A stretch of DNA of 64,000 bases from contig JAMWET010001220.1 of assembly GCA_024036415.1 (NCBI GenBank), positions 1,916,361-1,980,360 of the forward strand. The letters are read 5' to 3'. The notes under the pieces are model-generated. The model searched no databases, was not told the origin of the DNA, and saw nothing but the letters and a program-made list of their open reading frames with translations. Of this stretch, positions 24,071 through 36,164 are shown one piece after another. Numbering within the stretch: position 1 is the first letter of the stretch; each line of letters begins with the position of its first letter. The position numbers were made by a program, and so were the translations under genes. Origin of the DNA: Prochilodus magdalenae. Lineage: Eukaryota; Chordata; Actinopteri; Characiformes; Prochilodontidae.

Positions 24071-24483
24071 TACAGTTGAAACCAAAAGTTTACATACACT
24101 ATATAAAAAGACACATATGCATTTTTTTCTCACTGTCTGACATGAAATCAGAAGAAACTTTTCACTTTTTAGGTCAGTTAGGATTACCACAATTATTTCT
24201 GGAAGGATATCCAAAACGTTTGACCCAAGTCATACAGTTTAAGGGCAATAGTACCAAATACTAATGAAATGTATTTAAACTTTTGAGCTTGAAGAAAGTA
24301 ATAAAAATTGCCTTAAAAAAATTCCTCTCTCATTATTCTAACATTTAGCAAATAGAAATAATTGTGGTAATCCTAACTGACCTAAAAAGGGAAAAGTTTA
24401 TTCTGATTTCATGTCAGACAGTGAGAAAAAAATGCATATGTGTCTTTTTACATAGTGTATGTAAACTTTTGGTTTCAACTGTA
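24071..24483. mobile_element. Tc1-type MITE, 413 bp, long inverted repeats
   Basis: The left end TACAGTTGAAACCAAAAGTT and the right end (reverse complement) TACAGTTGAAACCAAAAGTT are identical. The inverted repeat extends roughly 120 bp (24071-24190 and 24365-24483), sharing TTTACATACACTAT and CAGAC/GTCTG blocks. TA borders both sides. The end consensus resembles Sleeping-Beauty-like Tc1 elements (CAGTTGAAGTC type). There is no transposase, only about 170 bp between the repeats. The near-identical ends suggest this is younger than the other DNA elements here. Confidence 0.9.
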
Positions 24484-27106
24484 CATATTTATCTGTGGTA
24501 TGGGCAGAAATAATTATTTAGGTATGATGGTAAAAAATAGACCAACTTGGTAGATGCATTTTATGGGTGTGCTGTGTCCTGCACTGTCAAGCCATTAAAC
24601 TACTGTCTAACTGAAGTGCAGGTATTCCAACACACATGGTGACACAAAACAATACTAGGAGTGTGTACTAAGTTTGTGTATAAGTGTGTATGTGTATAAG
24701 TGTGTATAAGCTCATTGGTTTTGCCTTTTGTAAACCCATTTGTCACCCTCTTGGAAAAGTGGAACAGAATTTGCATTTTATGCATTTATGACAGGATCTG
24801 AGTGCTGGAAAAGTAAGACAGCTAAGATGAAGAACAACAACAAAGCAAGTTAGAGTGAACCTAAACCTATTCATTGTAGGCTAAAGCATATTTACACGTC
24901 CCACATGAAACATTTTTATGGCCCTTTACACTATTAACTACAAACATTACTTACTGCAATGAAACAGAAAGAAACAAGCTAAACACGTAACCCCACCACA
25001 ACGATTCCTTCCTTATTGCTGTTGTTCTAAGATATTTTTTGCATAGGCTACAGGCCATGTATCTTAATGGCCATTATTTGCACTCTTAGAAGCACACAGA
25101 AGCAAAAAGGCAAAAGATCTCCCATCTCTGCCCTTGATCTTGTGTAACAAGGCCATATGGTGTATGTGTCTGCTCATTGTTCTCCTAAAACAACATTAAT
25201 AAAATGATTCCTCACCATTAGCCTCTGTGTAGCCTTAGCTTTGGCTGATAAAGCCTACACATAACCAGACAATTAGATTGAAGACTGCAATCTGTGCATG
25301 TTCTCATTAGACTCCCATATGTTAGACATTGCAGCCAATGAAGATGTCAGTGATAGGAAAGATGTCAAGAATGACTGGGGGAGAGGAAAAATGTAGTATC
25401 ACAGATGTACTGTACATACAGTCCCTTCCACAGTCATTAGGACTAACAATAACCAACAGCTGTTACCCAACACCTACCTTGAAGCATGGTGCTAGCTTAC
25501 CAGTGATCTGTAAAGGAAGATAGGGGTTTTTGTATGTAAAGGCCGAAGTATGTTACATTGTTAAAACATTAGGCGCCATACCGTGATGCCATACAATGAA
25601 TAGTTCAATAACCTTACAATGAATAGTTCTATAAAGAACTGGCTCTGTAAATAAATGTACACTTTTTTGAAAGGACCCATAGTGGAAAGATTATATGCCA
25701 CTTAATGGTACGTTGTCTCTCCAGAACACCATTTGTCTGTTTATTTTCTATACTTGGATCTGTGTTCTATGTAGAGACACAATACCACTTTCCTTTCTAC
25801 TGCCAAAATTAGAGATGGATAGATCAGTGTTTCTGGAGCTGATACTGATCACAGCTTGTCTTTCAGCATGATCAGCTGATACCGACAATGGGGCTGGACT
25901 GTTATTCTGCTCATGTGGCCAACAGCAGCATAAAAAATCATTTGCATGGTGATACTGTTTTATTTATTTTTTTATATTTATCAACCAATGATGCCATTTC
26001 TAGGTATGTGGGAACACACAGCTTCCAAACCATCTTAATAAAAAAAAAATAATGCTATCAAATTTTTATGTTATAAAAATGTATTAAGAACTATGCTCAA
26101 TGGATTCCCAATGAACACCCATCTAATTAGTGCAAAGTGGTATAGTTAAACAGGATATGCAATTGATCAAACTACGACTATACTACTAAAAAGACCCAAG
26201 TAATAAACCTAAAGCTACGCCATAGTTCTTCCCTACGACCTGCAGTATTTAGTTGACACAATTTTTCTGTCCCAGTTGAGAATATAGTGAAGAACCATTA
26301 CGCTGCAGTAGATATCCCAGTTATTAGTGCAATCGGATCTCTGGGACTTTGGAAAATGTGATTATTAACAAAGTAATGTTTGTAAACATACTAAGGTACA
26401 ACCATTATTTTACCAAAATGGTAAAAAACAACCATAAAAAACTCAATTTTCTCTCACTGAGTCAGTATTGGCTTACTTTTGGTTACAGCATTACTTATTT
26501 TTCCAAAAACCTCACAGGAGTACAGTCTCCACAGTCTTCAAATAGTTCTTTGCCAGCCCAATGGATGTATATCTATAGTTGTACAGTTAGTATTGTATAG
26601 GGTGTTATAAGTCGTACATACAATTTTATTTCCAGTTTAAAATTTTATGCTACTGATCATGATTATGCAAATAATTGAAAGAAGAGAGGAATGTAGCTTT
26701 TACTTAAAAACAAAACGGCTTCATGGCCGTTATTATATGGCATCACACGAACTGAGCATTGATTAATATAGCAAAACTCCCCATTTTGGCATGTATGATT
26801 CATTTGATTTACACTTCAAATCAAAATTGTGTCTTTCATGTTGAATGTATTTGAGGATGATCCTTGTCTTTTGGAGAAATTTAGGATTCAAATCTGAATG
26901 GATATGGTTTTGAACATTGGGATATGTATTTTGACTGGCAGCTGACAGTAAAAAGTGCTCAAGTTGTCCCGTTGGTTGCTGCCAAAATGATCAACATTAA
27001 CAAAGAATGCTGGTTAAAATCTGCTATAAAAATAATAATCCTGTAGGCAGAATCACATCTGTTATACGTGCCATTCAATGTGGGAGGCCTCTGCATTGCT
27101 CTTGTT
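24484..27106. other. Non-coding; minor tandem GTGTATAAGT run
   Basis: A short GTGTATAAGT tandem stretch lies at about 24672-24712. Near 25810-25900 a GATACTGATCAC / GCTGATACCGAC arrangement hints at an old repeat that I cannot assign. The frame 26349-26600 has no domain. Otherwise nothing recognised. Confidence 0.4.
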
Positions 27107-27172
27107 GCTCCATGTAGCCATCTGTATGCTTCATATAGGGACCTGCATGCTTCATGTAGTGATCTGTACAGC
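27107..27172. repeat. Imperfect 21-bp tandem repeat
   Basis: About three units around TCTGTATGCTTCATATAGGG / CCTGCATGCTTCATGTAGTG. The period is a multiple of three, so the antisense frame shows YMKH repeated, without further significance. Confidence 0.6.
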
Positions 27173-27248
27173 TCTGACTGTGGACAAGACTCTTCAGCAT
27201 GCTTCCCAGCATGCACTTTATAATTCTACAATAGCAGGCTGTTGTCCA

Positions 27249-27712
27249 TCTGTTTTTCTGCATACTTTGTTAGCCCTTTTCACCCTGTTCTTCAGTGGTC
27301 AAGACCCCCACAGGACTACTATTACGTGGGTTGTGGATGATGCTCAGCACTGCAGTGGCAGATTGGTGGTCTGAGTGTGTGTATTGTGCTTGCGTGAGTA
27401 GATCGGACACAGCAGTGCTGCTGGAGTGGTTAAACACTGTGTCCACTCACTGTCCACTCTATTAGACACTCCTTCCTTGCTGGTCCAGCATGTAAATGTA
27501 AAGTCAGAGATGACAGATCATCTACTGCTGCACAATTTGTGTTAGTCACCCTCTAGTCCTTTATCAGTGGTCACAGGATGCTGCCACAGGACGCTGTTGG
27601 CTGGTTGGTGGACTATTCTCAGTCCAGCAGTGATACTGAGGTGTTTAAACACTCCAGCAGCACTGCTGTGTCTGATCCACCTGTACTAACACACACTAAC
27701 ACACTACCACGT
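27249..27712. repeat. Palindromic fish interspersed repeat
   Basis: It opens with CTGTTTTTCTGCATACTTTG and TTCAGTGGTCAAGACCCCCA and contains ACACAGCAGTGCTGCTGGAG near 27410, whose reverse complement CTCCAGCAGCACTGCTGTGT recurs near 27650. The element can therefore fold on itself. I recognise the pattern from repeats abundant in characins and catfish, but not its transposon class. Another partial copy is at 49895-50020. Confidence 0.75.
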
Positions 27713-28976
27713 TACGCCAAATAATAACTTGGATATTATTTTGAATATTAAAGTGTTTAAAACAAGAAATGCCTCAGCTACACTGAATAACAGCAGTATT
27801 TGCTTTAAACAAGATTATTTATTGGTCTGTAAGATAATACAGTTTAATGACACCATTTGCAGAGTGGTGTATTATAACCACAGTCTCTGTATTCCATCAT
27901 TTGAATTAGAGGTCAATGGAAAGAATATGCCGTCTCATCCCTGACAACAAGTCTCCCAGTTTTAGCATTATCATTAGCATTATTATAAAGTATGGCACAC
28001 ATCGGGACTCATTGATGAAAATTTTATAAGCCGGATCATTGCTTCCCAGATTGCAAGCCTTAATCTAAGCCTATATTTTTTCATCCAAAGTTGACACTTA
28101 TGCAGTGAAACTTCAATGATTATGGAGGTTTAATTATCTCACCAGCAATAGTGCAAATGCACTCTGGAATATGTGTGGAAAAAAAAGAAAATGAAAAGTC
28201 AGAGACAGGCCAGGTCAAAACAGTGTGTTTTAATGTGGAATCTGAGTAGCTCACTAAGTAGTAAATCCACAAAGTCACTGGCTACTCTAGGGAAGCTCTT
28301 GAAGATCTAATCCAGTTATTTCCAGTTACTTTGGTGCATTTCTCAAATCATCCTGAACTTTTGAACAACATTAAGTATAGTTCTCAAAACAGTTTGCACA
28401 AACAGGACCACACATGGGAGTACTGGGAAAAACCTGTAACTTACACAAAATCCTTACTTCATGTCCCATGTCCCATTTATGTCAGTGAACATGTCAGGAT
28501 CAACAGAATAGCGAGTACTTGATTTGTCTCATTGTTTTCAGTCAATCAGGTTATCAGGACATCAGTAACTTTGTTTTAATGAGAGTAACTGATTATTTCA
28601 ACACATTACTTTGTGTGGGAGGTTGATTGCAAGAGATTGGACAACACATTTATACTGTTACTGTTTGTACTGCACTTAGCAGAAGCTACCATGTTATTGT
28701 GAAAAGGGAGATTGTTTAGCACAATGGAGAAAATGCAAAATCAGAAATGTAAAAATAGAAAAACTGAACGCATCACTGTATGAGGAATTACAGCGCTATC
28801 TTTACAAATACCACATACAATAGATTTCTGGCAAAATTCTACAACTTTCTTAAAATCCTGGTTTGTTTGCCAAAAGTATGTCTATCAGCATCTCAGTATC
28901 ATCAGAATGAAGTCCTTGTGTCATTGATTACGAATGAGAAACACAAAATGCTTAGTCATGTGGTTAATATATCAGT
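27713..28976. other. Non-coding, nothing recognised
   Basis: AT-rich. Frames 27729-27944, 28331-28522 and 28780-28980 (plus strand) have no recognisable domain. Confidence 0.4.
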
Positions 28977-28980
28977 TTAA

Positions 28981-29210
28981 CCTCCTGAGACACAAATTTG
29001 CTTGGTGTGCAATTTTAATTTCTTCTAGCTGTTTGTGATTAGTAGGACCTAAAAAGTATAACAACTAAACGCTGTCTTTGTACAGGAAGTTTTTTTGGCA
29101 AAAAACAATGTTCACATATGAGGACAAAAGGTCAGCATTTTAAAAAGTATCATGGTGCAGAGAAGCAGAAATGTAATGTCCTCATATGAGGACGCTGGGG
29201 TCTCAGGAGG
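28981..29210. mobile_element. MITE with CCTCCTGAGAC ends, TTAA-type
   Basis: The left end CCTCCTGAGACAC and the right end GGGGTCTCAGGAGG form inverted repeats. The left side is preceded by TTAA (28977-28980), the target of piggyBac-like elements; the right side reads ATAT and may have mutated. Inside, the palindrome GTCCTCATATGAGGAC (near 29178-29193) repeats in part at ACATATGAGGAC. 230 bp, no coding capacity. Confidence 0.68.
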
Positions 29211-30065
29211 ATATAGCTCTCAGTTGGGAGATTTACGTTCATGCTGTTACTCTTTGTAATACAGAAAAGACAGATAATTGAGGATAAAGAAAAAAATACA
29301 AAATCAGACATGTAAACAGTGGCACCCTTCAACCAACTTTAGCCATTGTAAGGCCAGTAATGATAACTTGTCCCAATAGTGGCCCTTATTTCTTCTGGAA
29401 TGTGCGGCCTCTTCTACATCTACCTCTGTTTTATCTCCCTACCCTTCCACCACACATCCTTACTTCTCCTCTAATCTGTTGTACGCTGTCTGTATATCCT
29501 TGCCATTTGAAGATTCCTAAGATTCACTTCTGAGATATTTTAGAGACCTGTTTGATTATTTGTTGATCTAAAGCTTTACACACTCCTCTCTATCAGTGAA
29601 GGTCATGATTCATTCATTCTCAGTTTAGGAGACATTATTACATATTTAAAAAAGTCTATCTGAAATGTATAAAACATGCTCCACAGCTCATGACAACTGG
29701 TTCATTACACTTTTGACTGCAATGACTAGCAGCCAGATGTTTTGGGGGTGGGGGTGGGGTGGTTGGGATTTAGATTATTCAACAGAGAACAAGTCTAATA
29801 CATTTTGATCAACAGTAATTGGTTACATGGGAAAGAGCATATGATTGTACAAAATCATCTGCATCATTATGCCAAAGCACTTGCTATTTGTCCAAAATGA
29901 ATGAGAAATGGCTTTTATGATGTGCACATACTGTATAACCGGATGATGTGGAGTTTTGACAAGTAATTTTGAATAATTCAATTCTGATCTGACTAATGCA
30001 CCAAAGCGACTGCGAGAAACTGTGAAAGACCAGATGACGTCTTTCAGAGTAGCTAAATAAAGAAG
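29211..30065. other. Non-coding with a G-rich tract
   Basis: Unique-looking, AT-rich DNA apart from the G-rich tract listed separately at 29744-29768. Confidence 0.45.
29744..29768 (+). other. G-quadruplex-type tract
   Basis: Runs GGGGG, GGGGG, GGGG and GGG are separated by loops of one to five bases, which meets the usual four-run pattern for a quadruplex on the plus strand. It stands out against the AT-rich surroundings. Confidence 0.6.
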
Positions 30066-30130
30066 CTAAAATTGGTTCCTTTCCTTTGAAGAACCACTTT
30101 TGGTTTTCTTTAAAGAATCACTTTTTAAAT
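30066..30130. repeat. GGTTCTT/AAGAACC-type repeat fragment
   Basis: TTGAAGAACCACTTTTGGTT followed by TTCTTTAAAGAATCAC matches the block pattern seen at 31850-31975 and, more weakly, at 399-545. Confidence 0.45.
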
Positions 30131-30278
30131 GAGATGTGCAAGTGTGAGGATGCGTGAAGCAGTAGATTTGAAGTACCTGATGAACTTGGCTCATAACAGA
30201 GTGACAGAGTGACTGAGTGATTGATTGATTGATTGACAGACTGATTGCTTTAAGCAATCAATATATGATGAACTCTAC

Positions 30279-30280
<2 letters not shown>

Positions 30281-30326
<46 letters not shown>
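30281..30326. repeat. TA microsatellite
   Basis: About 23 uninterrupted AT dinucleotides. Confidence 0.95.
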
Positions 30327-30331
<5 letters not shown>

Positions 30332-31399
30332 TAAAGGCATTTCCTAAAATTATCTATGACATCCAAGCCCAGATCCATTTGAAATATTTATTATCTAACA
30401 GATTTTACTGGCTGAATATATCGTGGCAATACCAATGAATAAATTCAAATCCTTAAAAAAGTTAAAAGAAGAATTGGACAGTATAAGAAAGCAGGAACAA
30501 GATTGACATGTTCAGTAGTGACTGTCAATACACTGCATGCAGGCAGGTAAATTCTACAAGTCTTCTGAGGGAAGCTCCCAAAATCAATCTACAGACTAGA
30601 GAGAGAGAGATGCATGGCTTGTGTGGAGGCAACAGGGCCTTTGGGACCAGGCATGCTCCAACAGATCTCTAGCTGCAAAAAAACAAACAGGATCACGACC
30701 AATGCAGTGGGAAATAAATGACCTTGGGGTGTGCGTGTTTGATTTTGGACTGTGGTTTACTTTTTTCATATTGTGAAATAAGTGAAATATACAATACAAC
30801 AAATAATAAATTCTAACAAATTTAACCATTTTCATTTTGAAAAGGATTTGCTTCCATAGTGGTACAGAGCCATTTGTTATTTTTTTATTTCCACAATTAA
30901 GTTAGAAAAAAAAATTGCTATGAAAATAATCTGCAATATATATATTATATATACATTTATATACATTTATATATATTTACATCATATTTAGGTCAAGCTT
31001 GTTGATTGTTGTGGCAAAATGCTGGTCCCTGTTTGATCGTACGGAATTCATACATACTGGATAAATGGTCCAGGATAAATACTGGTTACGCAAAGTGTCT
31101 TTCAAAGGAACACTACAAATAAAGCAGGGTATGTCCAACAATGGAGAAAACCAAGCTTAAATCTTGAACTTGAAACCACTTGAAACCACTTGTATAGAAA
31201 ATACCAGTGATTACCAAGCATAGGAACAGAAAACAAACATCAACTGTGTTGTGCTTTGTGTGCAGAAGTCTTGTCAAATGAAGCTTTAAAGCTAAACAAA
31301 TTATACTGGCCCTTGGGAACTAAACTTAGTCCTGACACTATGCCACTGGTAGCTACCAAATCAATCAGCTGCCTCATTTGATTAGTTAGAAAGAAATAC
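30327..31399. other. Non-coding, nothing recognised
   Basis: AT-rich with a second small TATATA patch near 30940-30980. The direct duplication TTGAAACCACTTGAAACCAC occurs near 31170-31190. No exon recognised. Confidence 0.4.
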
Positions 31400-31765
31400 T
31401 GGTGCAACTGTGTTATTGAGCAAAACACACCCAATGTTGAGGCAGATGAGCTATAACACCAGAAGATCATATCAGGCTGTACTTCTGTCAGTTTATTGAA
31501 AGCTGAGGCTGCAGTGGCTTTGTAGCCTGAAGAATCTTGATTTCTGCTGAGGCTCACAAAATGCACTGTGCCAGAAAGCAAATACTGGCTTCATAAACAT
31601 GATATTGAGTTTAGTGCTCTTCAGTGTACTGCCTTTGTGAGGTCTTTGTGGCAACAGCAGGGCAAGAGCAGGGCCTTCTCTGTCACCAGACCTGAATCCA
31701 GCATACTTTGTGACATAGTGGAACAGGAGATTTGCCATGCAAAAATCCATGATAAAGTTTAATGC
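31400..31765 (+). pseudogene. Tc1-like transposase remnant, heavily decayed
   Basis: On the plus strand the pieces LRQMSYNTRRSYQAVLLSV, then KLRLQW, then after gaps YWLHKHDIEFSALQ, and then a SPDLNP-like stretch near 31686 correspond, in the right order, to the linker, core and C-terminal region of a Tc1 enzyme. The same family appears in better condition at 60432-60610 (LRRMGYNSRRPCRVPLL). About 45 bp of foreign sequence separates the last two blocks, and frame changes are frequent. The open frame on the opposite strand (31240-31581) is antisense to this and not a gene. Confidence 0.72.
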
Positions 31766-31849
31766 TTAAACAAAGGTTTCCACAGCGTTTTTATCAAAAC
31801 CCTCTTTACCAATTTAAAAGTTCCATCCTTAACATTATGTGGATGTTCT

Positions 31850-31975
31850 TATTAGGTTCTTCACAAAGTTTCTACCGAGAACTATAAACTAAAAGGTTAT
31901 TTAAGGAACCATGAGTGGTTCTTTAATGGCATTGCACAAATAACCTTTGCAGACAACTTTGTTATTAAGATTGGA
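31850..31975. repeat. GGTTCTT/AAGAACC-type repeat fragment
   Basis: TTAGGTTCTTCACAAAG, AAGGAACCATGAGTGGTTCT and GCATTGCACAAATAACC follow the order of a common small fish repeat. Ends are unclear. Confidence 0.45.
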
Positions 31976-34148
31976 TAATACACATGTTGAAAAATGTCCT
32001 GCAGATGCATGATTTTATATTTATATTCTTATATATAGTCTTTCACCCTTGTCCTGAACTAGTCTCTGCATGCTCCTGTTCTAAGACCTCACTCTACTCA
32101 TGCATACACAATGGAAGCCTGAGTGACTCATTGAAAATGTCAACTAAACTGAAAGTGGTGGTGATAGTCGTGACGGTGATGTGTTTTTTTCCCCATGTAT
32201 CTCTGAAATAGGACAATTCATCTCTGTGGCTGTTGCCAGCAGCCCAGAGTTGCCTCCAGAGTCTCTTCAGAGCAGTCAAGATCCCTCTTAGATGTAGATA
32301 TAACATTTCACAAACTCAAACAGATGTTTGACAGATGTTGGATGGTCTCTTCATCTGAGGTGATATGATAAGAAAAGTCTTCCTTATCCCTCTTCGCTTG
32401 CTTCTGTCATTCAACACTATGTGAAGACAAGAGGTTTATGCATTTCACCTGGAAAGATGAGCACCTCACCATGTAGGAATGCTGAGTATTCCAATCTGGT
32501 CTAAACCTGAAATCCATAAATTAATGGTCTCTGTCTTCTCTGTCTCAGTTTCTACATCATTTGGGCTTTGCCTTGTTTTAGTTTCGGGATAAGGATGACT
32601 TAGAATTCTTGGGTATATACAGGTGCAAAATAAGGAACAGGTGAAAACAGTTAGTACTCAGGTGATTTGGAATGAGGATGTTGATTGTGTTTGGCTGAGA
32701 TGGCTTATTTAGGAGTCATGTGATCTGTAGGCTCCTGGGAAATGGACATGGACAGAGTAGCGAGTACTACAGGGCATGTCAATAGGAACTGTGACATTCT
32801 TGTTGGTTTAGTAGTGACAATTATAGTTTATCTGGAGTATAATTCACAATTGCTGGTCAGTACACAGCAACGTGAACATTTGAGCATTTGGATGCAAATA
32901 CATTTTTCATCAAAACACAATAAAATAAACACAATAACAAAAATACTTAATTGTAGAAACAATTTAATTTGGTAATAACAGTTTTTAAAAAAAGTTGGCC
33001 TGTTTGTAAATCTAAATATTTCAACTTCACTTGAAGACTAAAATCCCAGGTTGAATTTTTAGCTTAGGGTTTGTGATATTGATCTAGATTTTACTGTTTG
33101 TGAATCAGAACAGTGCAGCCAGCAGCATCCTTTGGGCAGCGTCCTGTGACAATTTTTTGTATAAAATATCATTTTACATACATTGAATAAATAAAAGACA
33201 GTACTGTATTTGGCTGAATATTTCTCATGCACACACGTAATCCCTCAGAATCTTATCCAAAGTACTAAACTAAAAAAAAGTAATAAAGTACTAAAGTACT
33301 GTTCTCGAACCACAACACCACCCTGCGCTTAAAGACAGGACAAAAAGTAGCATGACCTTGAACAAAAAGGCTTCACTGAGCAATAAGGGCTGCCTAAAGC
33401 ACCCATGTGAGTAATACAGAAATGGTCTTCTGCTCGCTCCTGTCCAACTGTGCCTATGGTGGAATGCCAGAGCATCTGTTCCAGTCACAGACTGCAATTC
33501 ACTCACACCTTCTCCATCTAGCCATAAATGCTCAACTCACGGCTATGCCGCCCATTTCTCTTTGATTTAATGTTGCATGTTTGCGACGCTTTTATTCCTG
33601 GATGGATTGTGTTTTTTCCTTTCCCCATTATTTGTACACCCATTTCTGTAATTAATGGATTCCATTCATCTTTGATTATGCATTGAGAGGCTCATTAGGG
33701 ATAGATGGACCAGGATAAACAGCTGGCTAGCTCTCAGGGTGTATGTGTGCATGTTTGTGTGTTTAGCACTCAGAGGCTTGGTGGGAAGCTTAGCAGGACG
33801 CCCACAGCCTGGTCCATTTTAATGCCTCATTACTACACCAGCACTAACGGAGCTTCGAGAGCTTATGTACAGACACACATAGCTGACCTCCTGTTGCATG
33901 AATACTTTCTTACTTACTGTTTAGCTCTTACCTTGGCTTTTCTAGCTGTTTCAGGGGTGATTGCATGTTTGCATGTTACCCAGACTCTTATGCACCCGGT
34001 TCAAATCATTAAGATCTTGAGAATCACCTACTGAAATGATTCAGGTGTGTTTGTGCACTGATGAGAAAACTGTTCAGCAGGGGGCTTAACCAGGACAGGA
34101 GAACTGAAACAGTTGCCACTGGCCTGTTTATTTCAATTTGATCTACGT
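31976..34148. other. Non-coding, nothing recognised
   Basis: Frames 31984-32211 and 33705-34034 (plus) and 32094-32306 and 33291-33506 (minus) have no recognisable domain. A GTACTAAA duplication lies near 33285-33298. Confidence 0.4.
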
Positions 34149-34783
34149 TAGGGATGTACATACCATTAACAAATATTTAGTTCATGATCCAGTTACACCA
34201 GAGAAGGCCAAATAATGGTCAAAATTAGTGTAGGCCTGATGACTTGACTTGATATTACCACTGGTATTGCAGAAAAATAAAAAAGTATGGAGTGGAACAT
34301 TTCTAATCCTTCAGGAATATCTTAGCAATGAAGGTTCACATGTTGAATGAGTAACAGAGGCTGCCTCTTCAGATAAGTTCATTAGGTAACAGAGCTAACA
34401 AGTATTATTAATAAATTAGATGCTAATAAGAACTGTCTTCAACACAAGGTATGTGCCAACATGCTGTTTCATAACATCAGCTAGAGTAGCTAGCCCAGAT
34501 ACAAACACAGCCATTTGGCTTTCTTAGCCTCTTCCTAAACAACACATCCATGCCAGTGATCTAATGATAATGCATTCATGTTTTGGGGTAGAAACTATAA
34601 CATGGCATGCTTAAACACAAATATAAGTAAAATCGCCTGTAAAATTTCACTGAATTGTAGCCTATATTTCATCAGTATTCTCAAAATTTCCATGATATGT
34701 ACTATGAATATTTAACTGCAGTTACTGCAGTATTCAAATACTGGCACCAGGTGTAGTTAACTAAGTACTAGTGCACATCCCTA
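34149..34783. mobile_element. Candidate hAT-type non-autonomous element
   Basis: The left end TAGGGATGTACATACC and the right end (reverse complement) TAGGGATGTGCACTAGTACT are inverted repeats of a kind frequent in fish hAT elements. Flanking 8-mers ATCTACGT and ATCTGGAC share only the first four bases, so the target duplication is weak. Length 635 bp, with no open frame of note. Confidence 0.5.
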
Positions 34784-36164
34784 ATCTGGACATCTTGTTT
34801 ACAACATTTATGATCACAAAGTACCTTTACACAATTCCAGGTCCTTCTGAATATGACAGCAGCTGGAAAAAAAAGTCTGACTTTCAGACATTGGAACTAT
34901 TTCTAATCGTCTTTATGACTATTTGAACACTGACTAACATGCACTGTTATTAAAATGAAAGAAACGGACTGGAACCATATTGAACATGCTGAAATGAGTA
35001 GGATGTTGTGCAAGGAAATTCCAAGAATACCATAACTGGTGGTAACTGGAGGTAAACATTTCAAACAACTACTGGCATTTAAAACTTACATGAAACTAGA
35101 CTTTATGTAAAGCTATACAGGCTACATAAAAATATTCTAAACAATTTTACAGCCAGAATGATACTGCATATAAAAAACACTATTAATTACTCTGGTGTAT
35201 TTCATGCAACTGTTACTCACTGCTAGCCACGGTCTTGTAATATAAAGTGTACATTAACACAGATGCATTAACATAAATGCATGGAAAGCCCATGCAGTCT
35301 GGAATGTAATCAGATCTGGATGGCCACCTGGGGTGGGTTTGCTTTGTGATCAGCTGTCAGACTGGTGTAAATGCAACACAGTCAGGCTAATCGCATTCAG
35401 TGGTGAACATCAGTAAAAACTGTTCACCTCTCAAAAACCTGATGAGAATGATATGCTCTTAGCAAAAATGGGAAAATGTGACATCTACTTGCTAAGCCTG
35501 CCAGAATGCAGGCATTTTATAGACAGGTGTTAATGCAGCTACTTAAAATACACCTCTTTTGTTTTCTGAATATTGCATGTGCATAGTTTGCATGCTGAAG
35601 CCTGGTGGAAAATGAAAAGTGGCCCATCTTTCTGTTTGCATGTGATTATGCCTACGTACAGAGCCAGGCTTTAAACGCAGCAGGTGGTGTCTCTGATCAA
35701 CATAAGCCTATGCAGTACGACAAAGGGCGAAGTGAAATTTGAGGCACTGTATACGTGTGTCTGTGCATGATGTTAAAATCAATTTTCAGACTTCCAAATT
35801 GTTTTTGTACAGCAGGTTTGATCATTTCAAGTCTCAGGGTGTTCTACTTATTTCAGCTCCAAATATTAGATTCCAGTCTGCATACATTTGTGCTTTCTCT
35901 GATCTATCACACCTAATTTAAGCTATCAGTCAATTGCCATGTCTTTTATTAGAACGGTCAGTGGTGGTTCAGCAGGGAAAACATGAATACAGAAATTTGG
36001 AAACACTTAAGATCTTAAGTAAAAGTACAGCGTTTTAAAACACAAAAAAGGAAAAAATAAACATTTTAAAAGTGAGTCCTAAATCAAACAAAAAAAGTTT
36101 TTGAAGCCTAAAAACCACTGTGTCGAAAATTGCATTGTAACAGAGACCAACTGAATAACTTAAC
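34784..36164. other. Non-coding, nothing recognised
   Basis: Unique-looking. The short palindrome CTTAAGATCTTAAG lies near 36006-36019. No exon recognised. Confidence 0.4.

Noticed and set aside
25810..25900. Old hAT element with GATACTGATC motifs
   Set aside because: Only scattered words; no ends or flanking duplication.
31240..31581. 113-codon minus-strand frame
   Set aside because: It is antisense to the plus-strand Tc1 transposase remnant that explains the sequence.
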